Shown: in pieces, positions 45,793-54,230 of the stretch | Layout: each line of letters opens with the position of its first letter | Position numbering within the stretch: position 1 is the first letter of the stretch | Assembly (NCBI GenBank): GCA_050874665.1 | Contig: JBNMLC010000001.1 | Span: 248,001 to 312,000, forward strand | Source of the DNA: RUG11237 sp050874665 | GTDB lineage: Bacteria; Bacillota; Clostridia; Lachnospirales; Lachnospiraceae | DNA: 64,000 bases | Direction: 5' to 3' | Translations under genes and position numbers: made by a program | Notes under the pieces: generated by a model | What the model was told of the DNA's origin: nothing | Database searches by the model: none | The model's input: only the letters and a program-made list of their open reading frames with translations

Positions 45793-46890
45793 GTGAAAAA
45801 ATTAAAGGTAAGCATGTTACTGCTTATGGTGGCAGCCACAGTGTTAACAGGCTGCGGGAAAGGTAAGGAGTCTGCACAGGAGGAAGTAACGCAGGGAACA
45901 GAGGAAGCAACAACGGAACCTACACAGCAGGCAGTAGATGAAGCACCGGAAGGAAAAGTAAGAAGTAATCTGACTTATGAATGGGTAGACGAAGCGGTGG
46001 CGAATACAAGACCAATAGCAGTTATGTTTAATAATATACAGGTAGCGTGCCCACAGACAAGCATTTCGAAAGCGGGCGTAATCTATGAATGTAATGTAGA
46101 AGGAAATTTAACCAGACTTATGGGAATTATGGAGGACTGGAAGGGATTAGAAAAAATTGGTTCTGTGCGAAGCTGTCGTGACTATTATGTCTATTGGGCA
46201 ATGGAATGGGATAGTATTTATTGTCACTTTGGGGGCCCGGCTGCTTATGTGACAGAAGTATTATCACGAGATGATGTAGATAATTTAGATGGTACTATTT
46301 TAGATGGAACAGTATATTACCGTACCTCTGACAGAAAAGCACCACACAATGCTTATGCTAGTGGAGAAGGTATTTTAAAAGGTGTGGAAAAATATAAATA
46401 CTCTTTAGAGCATACAGAAAGATTTAGCAGTCTGACACCACATTATAACTTTAAGCCGGCTTCTGAACAGGTACAGTTGGCAGATGGAGCAATCGATGCG
46501 AAGAAAGTAACACCGGGTGGATATGTAGTAAATAAACCGTGGTTTGAATATAATGAAGAAGATGGGCTGTATTATAGATTCCAGTATGGTGGAAAACATA
46601 TTGATGATTTAGATGGCGAGCAGTTAGCGGTAAAGAATATTATTATTCAGAACACGATTGGTGAATCCAGAGATGCTAAGGATTATAAGCTTTTTCATGT
46701 AGTAGATGAAAATAAAACAGGATATTACATTACGAATGGAAAAGCAATTGAAATTACATGGAATAAATATGTAGATTGGGATAAGACAAGATATTTTGAC
46801 AAAAATGGTAATGAAATCACATTAAACGAAGGAAAAACATGGGTTTGCATCGTTAGGGAAGACGCAAAAGAAGATACCGTTATTGAATAA
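45793..46890 (+). CDS. DUF3048 (YerB-like) lipoprotein
   Basis: The 365-residue protein starts at GTG 45793. The signal peptide ends in a lipobox (TVLTGC), so the mature protein is lipid-anchored at Cys21. After a Glu/Thr/Gln-rich spacer comes the DUF3048 domain with RPIAVMFNNIQVACPQTSIS and RSCRDYYVYWAMEWDSIY, matching Bacillus YerB. Function is not established. It is followed by uppP at a 20-base distance. Confidence 0.9.
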   Translation: MKKLKVSMLLLMVAATVLTGCGKGKESAQEEVTQGTEEATTEPTQQAVDEAPEGKVRSNLTYEWVDEAVANTRPIAVMFNNIQVACPQTSISKAGVIYECNVEGNLTRLMGIMEDWKGLEKIGSVRSCRDYYVYWAMEWDSIYCHFGGPAAYVTEVLSRDDVDNLDGTILDGTVYYRTSDRKAPHNAYASGEGILKGVEKYKYSLEHTERFSSLTPHYNFKPASEQVQLADGAIDAKKVTPGGYVVNKPWFEYNEEDGLYYRFQYGGKHIDDLDGEQLAVKNIIIQNTIGESRDAKDYKLFHVVDENKTGYYITNGKAIEITWNKYVDWDKTRYFDKNGNEITLNEGKTWVCIVREDAKEDTVIE

Positions 46891-46910
46891 AAAGATATAT
46901 GGAGGAAGAA

Positions 46911-47801
46911 ATGGAAAATATAATTGAGATTTTAAAAGTAATTCTTCTGGGTATTGTGGAGGGAATTACGGAATGGCTTCCTATTAGTAGTACGGGGCAT
47001 ATGATTATTATTGACGAATTTGTACAACTCAATGTTACACCGGAATTCAAAGAAATGTTTTTTGTTGTAATTCAGTTGGGAGCTATCATGGCAGTAGTAG
47101 TGTTGTACTGGCATAAGCTATGGCCTTTTGTATCGGCAAAAAATAAAGAAAATGTAAAATATGCACCAAACTATCAGGGAAATAATGGATTTGTGAATTT
47201 CCTGAATAAATATGTAAAATGGGATACCATGCAGATGTGGTTTAAAGTGCTGGTGGCAGCATTGCCGGCAGCTATCATAGGTCTTCCTTTTGATGATAAG
47301 CTGGATGAGTTGTTTTATAACTTTCAGACAGTTTCCATTACCCTAATTGTATACGGTGTTATTTTTATTATTGTGGAAAACAGAAATAAGAATAAGAAGC
47401 CGGCAGTCAGAGATTTTGAACAGTTGACTTATAAGCATGCGGTTTTGATTGGAATTTTTCAGATTCTTGCCTTGATTCCGGGAACTTCACGTTCTGGTGC
47501 GACAATTATAGGTGCAATATTAATCGGAACCTCAAGATATGTGGCAGCAGAATTTAGTTTCTTCCTTGCCATTCCAATCATGCTTGGTGCAAGCCTTTTA
47601 AAGCTTGTAAAATTTGGTTTGGCATTCCAGCCGGGAGAACTGACAATATTAATTGTAGGTATGGTAACAGCCTTTATCGTATCAGTCATAGCAATCAAAA
47701 CCTTTATGTCCTACATTAAGAAAAAAGATTTTAAAGTATTTGGTTATTATCGAATTGTGTTAGGAATTGTATTAATTGTGTATGCTTTAGTTGCAGCATA
47801 A
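46911..47801 (+). CDS. uppP: Undecaprenyl-diphosphatase
   Basis: The 296-residue integral membrane enzyme turns undecaprenyl diphosphate into the monophosphate carrier, as needed by all lipid-linked glycan routes, and gives bacitracin tolerance. VEGITEWLPISSTGHMII with the catalytic Glu and the Ser-rich loop, and IPGTSRSGATI, are the two BacA/UppP hallmarks. ATG 46911 is preceded by GGAGG (46901-46905); the upstream ATG at 46899 overlaps this site and is less likely. A strong terminator follows. Confidence 0.97.
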   Translation: MENIIEILKVILLGIVEGITEWLPISSTGHMIIIDEFVQLNVTPEFKEMFFVVIQLGAIMAVVVLYWHKLWPFVSAKNKENVKYAPNYQGNNGFVNFLNKYVKWDTMQMWFKVLVAALPAAIIGLPFDDKLDELFYNFQTVSITLIVYGVIFIIVENRNKNKKPAVRDFEQLTYKHAVLIGIFQILALIPGTSRSGATIIGAILIGTSRYVAAEFSFFLAIPIMLGASLLKLVKFGLAFQPGELTILIVGMVTAFIVSVIAIKTFMSYIKKKDFKVFGYYRIVLGIVLIVYALVAA

Positions 47802-47855
47802 CAACGAAGAACAATGACAACAATTCAAGTCTCTCAGACAGACAATCCATAAAAG

Positions 47856-47908
47856 CAGAGAAGCTTTCAGAGCAGAATTGAAACAGCTCTGAAAGCTTCT
47901 CTGTTTTT
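47856..47908. terminator. Bidirectional terminator between uppP and the DUF5722 gene
   Basis: An 18-bp perfect stem (47856-47873 with 47886-47903), a 12-base loop, five T residues on the plus strand and AAAA before the stem for the minus strand. It lies between convergent genes. Confidence 0.9.
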
Positions 47909-47934
47909 GTGTGCCTTCTTCAGACAATCACAGC

Positions 47935-50490
47935 TTAATTGCTTTTCATTTTCTTAAATTTACTTGCTTTATATCCCGGTACAATAGAACTCCACTTCTT
48001 TGCACCAATCACCGACAGATATTTTTTCGTGTAAGCTTCTGAGTTAGGTGTATCCATGTATTTGTATACATTGTAAGCTTCCTTATAACCCCAGGGTGAG
48101 GTTCGAATCAACCCCATAGACAGTCCCTGTTTTACTTCTACATCTACATCATATTCGCTTCGAATAATAAACGCATCAATCATAGAATTAAATTCACATT
48201 TATAATAAGCATATGCAAGGGCGGCTGCCTGCGTACTGTCTCCGGCAGTGGAAGAAAATCCCTGTTCGGAGAGAATAATTCTGGTCTTAGAGCCGTAATG
48301 CTTTTTCACATATTTTGTAAGCACTTCAATATTTTGTGGAGTAATACAAGGTGTATGCTCATTATTGGTAATTCCTGTATTTTTCCAGAAAGCAGTAGCT
48401 GTCAATGGAGTAGGATATGCATGGTAGGCTATATTCCATTGGACTTTAGGGCTTTCTTTTTTAATGGAGGAAGCAAAGGTGTTTAGGAAAGATTTTCCAC
48501 TAAATCCATTGCTTGCCTTAGTCCATTCATTATCTAAAGAAATAAATACTCTGGAATTTTTGAAACCATGTTTTACACCATAGTAAAGCATACGGAAGGC
48601 CTGCGCATAAGATTTAGCATAGGTATTTAAAGAAAGATTTCCTGCATAATTCCATGCTGCATGGGCATTCGCTTCATTTCCTAAAATCCAGTTAGAAACA
48701 TAGCAGTCTTTTTGACCGAAAGTTTCACCCAGGTAAGAGAAAGCTGCCTCTAAAGTTTCTCTTGCTGTTTTGTTTTCTGTATTTAAGGCATAGTAATTTT
48801 TGCCTCGAACTCTTGCAGAAGGGTGAATTAAGTAAGTCAGGTTATCATCCCAACTTAAAAGGACTACCATGGATACAGTGATGCCTTTGGCGTTGTAGTG
48901 CCGAACCAGTCCCACATAATAATCTGTGAAATAATATGTTTTCCCGTTGTAGACATAAGGGGTGCCGCTTCCGTTTGTTGATATTAAATTTTTTAAATCC
49001 ATATTTAAAAGTGTATTTTTGCTTCCTAAATCATCTATGGTAGCCCCCTGAATTCCCTTTTTCGAAGCAGGTACAACATATTTCATGGTATTTGTTGCAC
49101 TGGCTTCCGGATTTGTTATGTAGGTTGGTGCACTAATCAGTACATATTTTCCATGTTGTTTAATTGCAATGGCATATTTTGTTAATAGATTTCCTACATT
49201 TTTTCCATCAATGGGAAGTGTTACATCTAAATAATTTTCTTTTAAAAATTTCTTTACAGATTTTTCGACTTTATTATTAGATGGGTTTAGTTTTACCAGA
49301 TAATAATAGTCATCGCTGCTTTTAACACGCTTTTTCACAGTAGCTTTTATACGGATTTCTTCGCTGGATAAAGCTTTAGCGGAGGTGAATTTAGCGGAAG
49401 TTGAGGTCGCTGCATATTCCTTTCCGGTTTTTGTTACAGTGATTTTTGCTGTTTTTCCATAGGAACCATAGACTTTGTTTCCATAGGAATCATAAGTATA
49501 AGCTCTTGCTTTTATATAGTATGTTTTCTTGGCAGGATTTGTAAAACTGTAAGAAGTTTTTGTGCCAAGGGTATAAGTGACTACGTTCTGTTTGAAATTT
49601 TTGTTGGTGGCTACCTTAATCTCATAGCCTTTTGCTTTCGGTATTTTTCCTAATTTTATAGTTAGTTTATTAGAACTGTTTTTCAGAGAAGTGACACTTA
49701 CAGGGGCTGGAGATGCATTTTCCCATTTCGCATAAAAGGTCACATTACCACAACTCCCGGTGGAAATGGAAGTCATCTGTTTTCCTGAAAAATTATTTGT
49801 AGTATACCAGCCTTTAAAAAGATATTTTTTCCTTATAGGTTCAGGAAGCGTTATCTCTGGGGAAAGAATGGTATAAGTAGCATTTGGGGAAACAGAATCA
49901 AAGGTACCTCCGTTTAAAGCATAAGTGATATCATAGGTATCTAAAGCCCACTTTGCAGTAATGGTAACGTCTTTACTGGCGTTTCTGGATTTTGATGTAT
50001 AATTTGCACCTGTTTCTGTATTATACCAGTAACGAAAGGTATAACCTGTCTTTTCTGGTGTAGGAAGAGGTCCCCAGGACTGCCCCTTTTCTCTCTGGAT
50101 TGGTGCGATATAATTTCCACCATTGCTGTCAAAGGTTAAGGTGCAGATTTTCGGTGTCGGAGTTGGTTTTGGGGTAGTGGTAATGGCAGGTTCCCCTGAA
50201 GGTTTCGGCAAATCCGTCGGTATTTGTGTAATTTCTTCCGAAGGTTTCGGCCGCTCCGTCGGTATTTGTGTAATTTCTTCCGAAGGTTTCGGCAAATCCG
50301 TCGGTATTTGTGTGATTTTTTCCGAAGGTTTCGGTGAAATTATGGTATCTTGTGTAGGTTGTGCAGCAGCAATAGCTTCTGCGTTGCTACTCCAAAGCCA
50401 AAAAGAGCAAAACACAATTGTAAGTAAATAAAATATTCCGCCGGTTCTTTTGTACTTTTTGCACTTTTTAAATAAGTAATTCTTTTTCAT
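47935..50490 (-). CDS. Large secreted protein with InlB-type repeats and a DUF5722 glycosidase-like domain
   Basis: The 851-residue protein has an N-terminal signal peptide, then a Pro-rich spacer with 14-residue repeats (PKPSEEITQIPTDL). Two or three Listeria-Bacteroides (Flg_new) repeats follow, with CTLTFDSNGGNY and YTFRYWYNTETG, then a fibronectin-like domain (VTSLKNSSNKLTIKLGKIPK). The C-terminal 430 residues match DUF5722, which looks like a clan-A glycoside hydrolase: WILGNEANAH has the Asn-Glu acid/base and ILSEQGFSS the candidate nucleophile Glu. No sortase signal is seen. It probably acts on an extracellular glycan; the target is unknown. Confidence 0.85.
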   Translation of the reverse strand: MKKNYLFKKCKKYKRTGGIFYLLTIVFCSFWLWSSNAEAIAAAQPTQDTIISPKPSEKITQIPTDLPKPSEEITQIPTERPKPSEEITQIPTDLPKPSGEPAITTTPKPTPTPKICTLTFDSNGGNYIAPIQREKGQSWGPLPTPEKTGYTFRYWYNTETGANYTSKSRNASKDVTITAKWALDTYDITYALNGGTFDSVSPNATYTILSPEITLPEPIRKKYLFKGWYTTNNFSGKQMTSISTGSCGNVTFYAKWENASPAPVSVTSLKNSSNKLTIKLGKIPKAKGYEIKVATNKNFKQNVVTYTLGTKTSYSFTNPAKKTYYIKARAYTYDSYGNKVYGSYGKTAKITVTKTGKEYAATSTSAKFTSAKALSSEEIRIKATVKKRVKSSDDYYYLVKLNPSNNKVEKSVKKFLKENYLDVTLPIDGKNVGNLLTKYAIAIKQHGKYVLISAPTYITNPEASATNTMKYVVPASKKGIQGATIDDLGSKNTLLNMDLKNLISTNGSGTPYVYNGKTYYFTDYYVGLVRHYNAKGITVSMVVLLSWDDNLTYLIHPSARVRGKNYYALNTENKTARETLEAAFSYLGETFGQKDCYVSNWILGNEANAHAAWNYAGNLSLNTYAKSYAQAFRMLYYGVKHGFKNSRVFISLDNEWTKASNGFSGKSFLNTFASSIKKESPKVQWNIAYHAYPTPLTATAFWKNTGITNNEHTPCITPQNIEVLTKYVKKHYGSKTRIILSEQGFSSTAGDSTQAAALAYAYYKCEFNSMIDAFIIRSEYDVDVEVKQGLSMGLIRTSPWGYKEAYNVYKYMDTPNSEAYTKKYLSVIGAKKWSSIVPGYKASKFKKMKSN
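50198..50334 (-). repeat. 42-bp tandem repeat coding for a Pro-rich linker
   Basis: GAAGGTTTCGG recurs at 50198, 50240, 50282 and 50324, exactly 42 bases apart, giving three full units and a partial fourth. Units differ at a few bases (CAAAT versus CCGCT). It codes for the 14-residue linker repeat, in which the number of copies could vary between strains. Confidence 0.95.
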
Positions 50491-50566
50491 GAACTCCCTC
50501 CATTCGTGTTTTAATAAAATTCGCTAAAATTCTACATAAAATATAAAAAAATTACATACATTTACT

Positions 50567-50595
50567 ATATTAAACAATAGGAAAGCCTTTTGCAA
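50567..50595 (-). promoter_or_regulatory. Possible promoter of the DUF5722 gene
   Basis: On the minus strand: TTGCAA (50595-50590), 17 bases, TAATAT (50572-50567), 77 bases before the start codon. Confidence 0.45.
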
Positions 50596-50707
50596 CAAAA
50601 TATTATCTTGCTTTTGCAAAGCTTTTTTGCTAACATAGGTAATGGTCAAAAATTGTTTTACAAGCATATGTTAAATATTACAGCAGAAAGTGATGGAAGT
50701 GTGAAAA

Positions 50708-51775
50708 ATGAAAAAATGGGAAGATAATGTACGAAAAGTTGTTCCATACGTACCGGGGGAACAGCCAAAAGAAGAAGGAATTATCAAACTGAATACAAAC
50801 GAAAATCCATATCCGCCATCAAAAAAGGTAAAGGAGGCATTAGAAGCCACAGATATAGAAAGGTTTAGACTTTATCCGGATCCTACCATAGATGCATTAG
50901 TAGCTGCCATTGCAAAATATTATGGCATAGAAAAAGAAAATGTGTTTGTGGGTGTTGGCTCAGATGATGTAATTGCCATGTCTTTTATGACCTTTTTTAA
51001 CAGTGATAAACCGATTCTATTTCCGGATATTACATATTCTTTTTATGATGTTTGGGCTGATATGTTAAAAATACCATATGAAACACAAGCCCTTGATGAC
51101 AATTTTCATATAGTAAAAGCAGATTATATGAAAGAGAATGGAGGAATCATTTTTCCAAATCCGAATGCTCCTACCGGTGTTTTAGAGGACTTGTCTGTTA
51201 TAGAAGAGATTATAGCAAAAAATTCAGACAGTGTAGTTATTATAGATGAAGCATATGTGGATTTTGGTGGTGAAAGTGCAGTCTCTTTAGTAGAAAAGTA
51301 TGATAATCTGCTGGTAGTACAGACGTATTCTAAATCCCGTTCTATGGCGGGCATGCGAATTGGGTTTGCAATAGGAAACAGGCAGCTAATCAAATATTTA
51401 AACGATGTCAAATATTCCTTTAACTCCTATACTATGAATGAGACAGCTATTCGATTCGGGATTGCAGCTATAGAGGATCAGGAGTATTTCGAAGAAACGG
51501 TAGAGAAAATTATTGCTACGAGGGAATGGACGAAGGGAGAACTTACAAGACTGGGATTTACTTTCCCTGATTCTAAATCCAATTTTATTTTTGCATCGCA
51601 TGCCTGCATTCCGGCAGAAGAATTGCAACAGGCGCTGCGGAAAGAAAAGATTGTAGTAAGATATTTTAAAAAGCCAAGAATCGATAATTATTTAAGAATT
51701 ACAGTAGGAACCCAAAAAGAAATGGAAACTTTAATTCAGGTATTAGAAACATATATAAAAAATAGAAAAAGTTAA
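50708..51775 (+). CDS. hisC: Histidinol-phosphate aminotransferase
   Basis: The 355-residue fold-type I PLP enzyme converts imidazole-acetol phosphate to histidinol phosphate. IKLNTNENPYPPS near the N-terminus, FPNPNAPTG, VIIDEAYVDF and the PLP lysine K209 in YSKSRSMAGMRIGF are family hallmarks. The enzyme stands alone, with no other his gene nearby, so it may also serve aromatic amino acid transamination. The ribosome site is weak (GGAAG). Confidence 0.93.
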   Translation: MKKWEDNVRKVVPYVPGEQPKEEGIIKLNTNENPYPPSKKVKEALEATDIERFRLYPDPTIDALVAAIAKYYGIEKENVFVGVGSDDVIAMSFMTFFNSDKPILFPDITYSFYDVWADMLKIPYETQALDDNFHIVKADYMKENGGIIFPNPNAPTGVLEDLSVIEEIIAKNSDSVVIIDEAYVDFGGESAVSLVEKYDNLLVVQTYSKSRSMAGMRIGFAIGNRQLIKYLNDVKYSFNSYTMNETAIRFGIAAIEDQEYFEETVEKIIATREWTKGELTRLGFTFPDSKSNFIFASHACIPAEELQQALRKEKIVVRYFKKPRIDNYLRITVGTQKEMETLIQVLETYIKNRKS

Positions 51776-51789
51776 TTTAGGAGGATTGT

Positions 51790-52665
51790 ATGTTAAAACA
51801 AATATTAAGTGGTGTAGTTATTGGCGTAGCCAATATTATACCGGGAGTCAGCGGTGGAACCATGATGGTTGCTATGGGAATTTATGATAAGTTGATTTCA
51901 TCTATTACCGGACTGTTTAAAAATTTTAAGAAAAGTGTTCAGTTTTTGTTTCCCATTGCGATAGGAATGGCATTGGGAATTATAGTGTTATCTAAAGTAA
52001 TTACAGTGATGTTTGATGTGATACCATTTCAGACAAATTGCCTGTTTATCGGATTGATTGTTGGAAGTTTTCCTTTTATTGTGAAAAATGTGAAAGGGCA
52101 TTCCGTTCGAATTTCTCATGTCATTGCGTGTCTGTTGTTCTTTGGTCTGGTGCTGGGTTCGGCATTGATGGGCGATGGAAGCGGTAGCGAAGCTACACTG
52201 ACAGGTGGAGTAATTCCGATGGTTAAATTATTTGCAGTGGGAGTTGTTGCATCTGCTACAATGATTATACCTGGCGTTAGTGGCTCTATGGTTCTTATGA
52301 TTTTGGGATATTATGATGCAATTGTTTCAAATATCAGTTTATTTATTGAAAATGTGATTACCTGGAATGTAGAGGGTATTATAGAAGGATTGTTGATTTT
52401 TATTCCGTTTGGTCTTGGCGTGGTAGCTGGTGTATTCCTCATTGCTAAGTTTGTAGAATTTATTTTCAACAAATTTCCTTTAATTGCTTATTGGTCAATT
52501 ATCGGATTAATTGTAGCATCACCGTTTGCTATTTTTATTTCAGCAGGGTTGGAAGGTGTTACTGTAATAAGCGTTATTACAGGCGTTATAGCACTTGCAA
52601 TTGGTGCATTTGTCGGAAATAAGCTTGGCGGAGATAACACAGAAGAAAAAAAAGAAGCTGCATAA
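51790..52665 (+). CDS. DUF368 membrane protein, PopT-type undecaprenyl-phosphate transporter
   Basis: The 291-residue protein has about eight helices and two copies of the family repeat: GVANIIPGVSGGTMMVAMGIYD near the N-terminus and ATMIIPGVSGSMVLMILGYYD near residue 160. DUF368 proteins (PopT) have been shown in other bacteria to bring undecaprenyl phosphate back to the inner leaflet. With UppP at 46911 this covers both carrier recycling steps for the glycan locus. It is 14 bases after hisC and is followed by a terminator. Confidence 0.9.
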   Translation: MLKQILSGVVIGVANIIPGVSGGTMMVAMGIYDKLISSITGLFKNFKKSVQFLFPIAIGMALGIIVLSKVITVMFDVIPFQTNCLFIGLIVGSFPFIVKNVKGHSVRISHVIACLLFFGLVLGSALMGDGSGSEATLTGGVIPMVKLFAVGVVASATMIIPGVSGSMVLMILGYYDAIVSNISLFIENVITWNVEGIIEGLLIFIPFGLGVVAGVFLIAKFVEFIFNKFPLIAYWSIIGLIVASPFAIFISAGLEGVTVISVITGVIALAIGAFVGNKLGGDNTEEKKEAA

Positions 52666-52704
52666 TATCATATGTAATAAGGAAGCATAATAGGAAAGGG
52701 GCTG

Positions 52705-52746
52705 TCGCCTTAACAATTGTAAATTGTTGGGGCGAGGCCTCATTTT
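52705..52746 (+). terminator. Intrinsic terminator after the DUF368 gene
   Basis: The arms 52705-52718 and 52722-52735 pair over 14 bases including two wobble pairs, with a 3-base loop; GGCCTCA and TTTT follow. It separates the housekeeping block from the polyketide region. Confidence 0.65.
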
Positions 52747-52909
52747 ATGTCTATGGGTGTTTTTTTGTTGATGTATATTTGTTTCGTGGATATATTTTCG
52801 AAAATTAGACGTACTTTAATAAATTTTAAAAGGTTTCTTCAAATTTGATTTTTGATTTTCTAAATTTCTGCAAGTACACTTGTTCTACCTTTGCTTAAAT
52901 ATCCTATTT

Positions 52910-53245
52910 ATGTATCAGCCTTGTTTAGAAGCAAAAAGTGCCAAAGAAATTATGTTTGGTTTATTTACTACGTATCAATTTACACAGTTAGATAGTGATA
53001 GTCGAAAACCATATATGGATAAGGTTTTAAAACTGAATGGCAGTGTTCGAAAAGGATAGGAAACGGTTACGGGATTATTTGATATGGTTGATGATAAGCT
53101 ACAGGTATTTTTATTTTTTATTTGTGAAAATGCCTGTTTTTTGAATAATCAAAATATAGGAGGAAATCTTTCGCTTTGTAAAAGATTGGTGTCGTTTTAT
53201 CTATGCGGAATGATTGCGGATTATACGATATTAAAAAAAAGTTAA
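52910..53245 (+). pseudogene. Unrecognised reading frame interrupted by TAG
   Basis: One frame runs for 112 codons from ATG 52910 to TAA 53245 with a single TAG at 53057. The translation looks protein-like: CLEAKSAKEIMFGLFTTYQF and DSRKPYMDKVLKLNGS before the stop, ETVTGLFDMVDDKLQVFLFF after it. No ribosome site is seen upstream, and I do not recognise the family. It is likely a decayed gene left at the edge of the polyketide cluster. Bases 52747-52909 hold nothing I can call. Confidence 0.5.
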
Positions 53246-53264
53246 AATTTTCCATAAATTTAGG

Positions 53265-53293
53265 TGGACATAGTTGAGGAAATATCATATAAT
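53265..53293 (+). promoter_or_regulatory. Promoter of the polyketide operon with an operator-like palindrome
   Basis: TGGACA (53265-53270), 17 bases, perfect TATAAT (53288-53293). The -10 box sits in an inverted repeat, ATATCAT at 53282-53288 and ATGATAT at 53292-53298, which a repressor could occupy. The leader to the next gene is about 215 bases. Confidence 0.75.
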
Positions 53294-53324
53294 GATATCT
53301 ATGATTTTGAAAAAAAAGGAAGAC

Positions 53325-53349
53325 ATAACTTATTTTGCGAATAAGTTAT
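53325..53349 (+). promoter_or_regulatory. Inverted repeat in the polyketide leader
   Basis: A 10-bp perfect palindrome (53325-53334 with 53340-53349) with a 5-base spacer TTGCG, 30 bases after the promoter. It could be a second operator or an RNA hairpin; there is no T-run for termination. Confidence 0.6.
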
Positions 53350-53392
53350 ATTTCTATTGCGAATTTAAAGCCTTTATGTAACTGTTCAGCAT

Positions 53393-53449
53393 CGGGTGAA
53401 GCATTCACTGCCAACCCGTAAGAATGTGTAGAGGTTACGGTAATCGGGT
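53393..53449 (+). promoter_or_regulatory. Leader with competing stems
   Basis: ACCCG at 53414-53418 can pair with CGGGT at 53393-53397 or at 53445-53449. CCGTAA (53416-53421) can also pair with TTACGG (53435-53440), so the pairings exclude each other. This could be an attenuator-like switch, though the stems are short. Confidence 0.35.
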
Positions 53450-53516
53450 AATTTAGAATGCCCTATATAAAAGTAGAACGGCAGCATTTATCAAAACAAA
53501 AGGGGTGTTATGCGGG

Positions 53517-54209
53517 ATGAGCATCAAATGTTGTGTTCTCAATTTGGAACCGCTTTATAATGAAGAACTTTACAAGGCATGTTTGTCAAGACTGCCTGAT
53601 TATGGGTATTGGAGAGTTCGAAAGGATAAAATGAGCAAATTTCGTTTTCAAGAAGATAAAATCCGTAGTTTAGGGGCAGGTCTTTTGCTATTGCATGTAT
53701 TACAAAAGAATGGAATAGAATGTGGTACGATTGAATGCAATGCTTATGGGAAACCATTTGTTTGTAATAGTGATTTTCAATTCAATCTTTCTCATAGTGG
53801 TAACTATGCGGTATGTTCGTATGGAAATGGAGAAAGTGGAATTGATGTTGAATGCTACCAAAGTGCAGATTTGGAAATAGCAGAACGTTTTTTTGAACAA
53901 CATGAGGCTCAATTAGTGAAAGAATATGGGGAAAAGATGTTTGTACGTCTTTGGTCTTTAAAAGAGAGTTATATTAAGGCTGAAGGAAAAGGTTTGGGTA
54001 TTCGGTTAGATTCATTTCGGATTTGCCCGAGTATGATTCGTAAAATAGATTATTCAAATGAAAAGTTTATTTCTACAATTGCAAATGAGTCTTATGTGAA
54101 TTCGGATGCAAGATTTCATTTTGCAGAATTTATCATCGATGATTTTCATATTTCCGTATGTAGTAAAAATATGGTAGAGGAAAAAATGGAAGTACTAGAA
54201 ATATTGTAG
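53517..54209 (+). CDS. Sfp-type 4'-phosphopantetheinyl transferase
   Basis: The 230-residue enzyme activates carrier proteins by adding the phosphopantetheine arm from CoA to a Ser. The Sfp motifs are present: KPFVCNSDFQFNLSHSG, metal-binding GIDVE (D110, E112) and WSLKESYIKAEGKGL (W146, K149, E150, K154). The frame reaches GTG 53505, but ATG 53517 gives the compact N-terminus. It is the first gene after the promoter at 53265 and 21 bases before the polyketide synthase, whose two ACP domains are its likely substrates. Confidence 0.92.
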   Translation: MSIKCCVLNLEPLYNEELYKACLSRLPDYGYWRVRKDKMSKFRFQEDKIRSLGAGLLLLHVLQKNGIECGTIECNAYGKPFVCNSDFQFNLSHSGNYAVCSYGNGESGIDVECYQSADLEIAERFFEQHEAQLVKEYGEKMFVRLWSLKESYIKAEGKGLGIRLDSFRICPSMIRKIDYSNEKFISTIANESYVNSDARFHFAEFIIDDFHISVCSKNMVEEKMEVLEIL

Positions 54210-54230
54210 GTTTATCTGAGGGAAGTATTC

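Noticed and set aside
50198..50334. 42-bp tandem repeat as a CRISPR array.
   Set aside because: The repeats are directly adjacent without unique spacers and lie in frame inside a coding sequence, giving a Pro-rich linker.
50123..50431. A 102-residue plus-strand frame with repeated GFGKSVGICVISSE.
   Set aside because: It is the antisense reading of the tandem repeat in the DUF5722 gene; repeats keep all frames open. No ribosome site supports it.
52747..52848. A 33-codon frame starting MSMGVFLLMYICF after the DUF368 terminator.
   Set aside because: No ribosome site, very short, and composed of AT-rich hydrophobic codons expected by chance in this DNA.
9541..53245. Two reading frames interrupted by TAG might mean amber recoding in this genome.
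   Set aside because: Many intact genes here end normally in TAG (for example at 7875, 13393, 18249, 20395, 32013, 36130, 54209 and 62819), so TAG is a working stop. The interruptions are better read as mutations.
52666..53264. An insertion sequence or integrase at the edge of the polyketide cluster.
   Set aside because: No transposase or integrase motif, terminal repeats or target-site duplication could be found in this gap.
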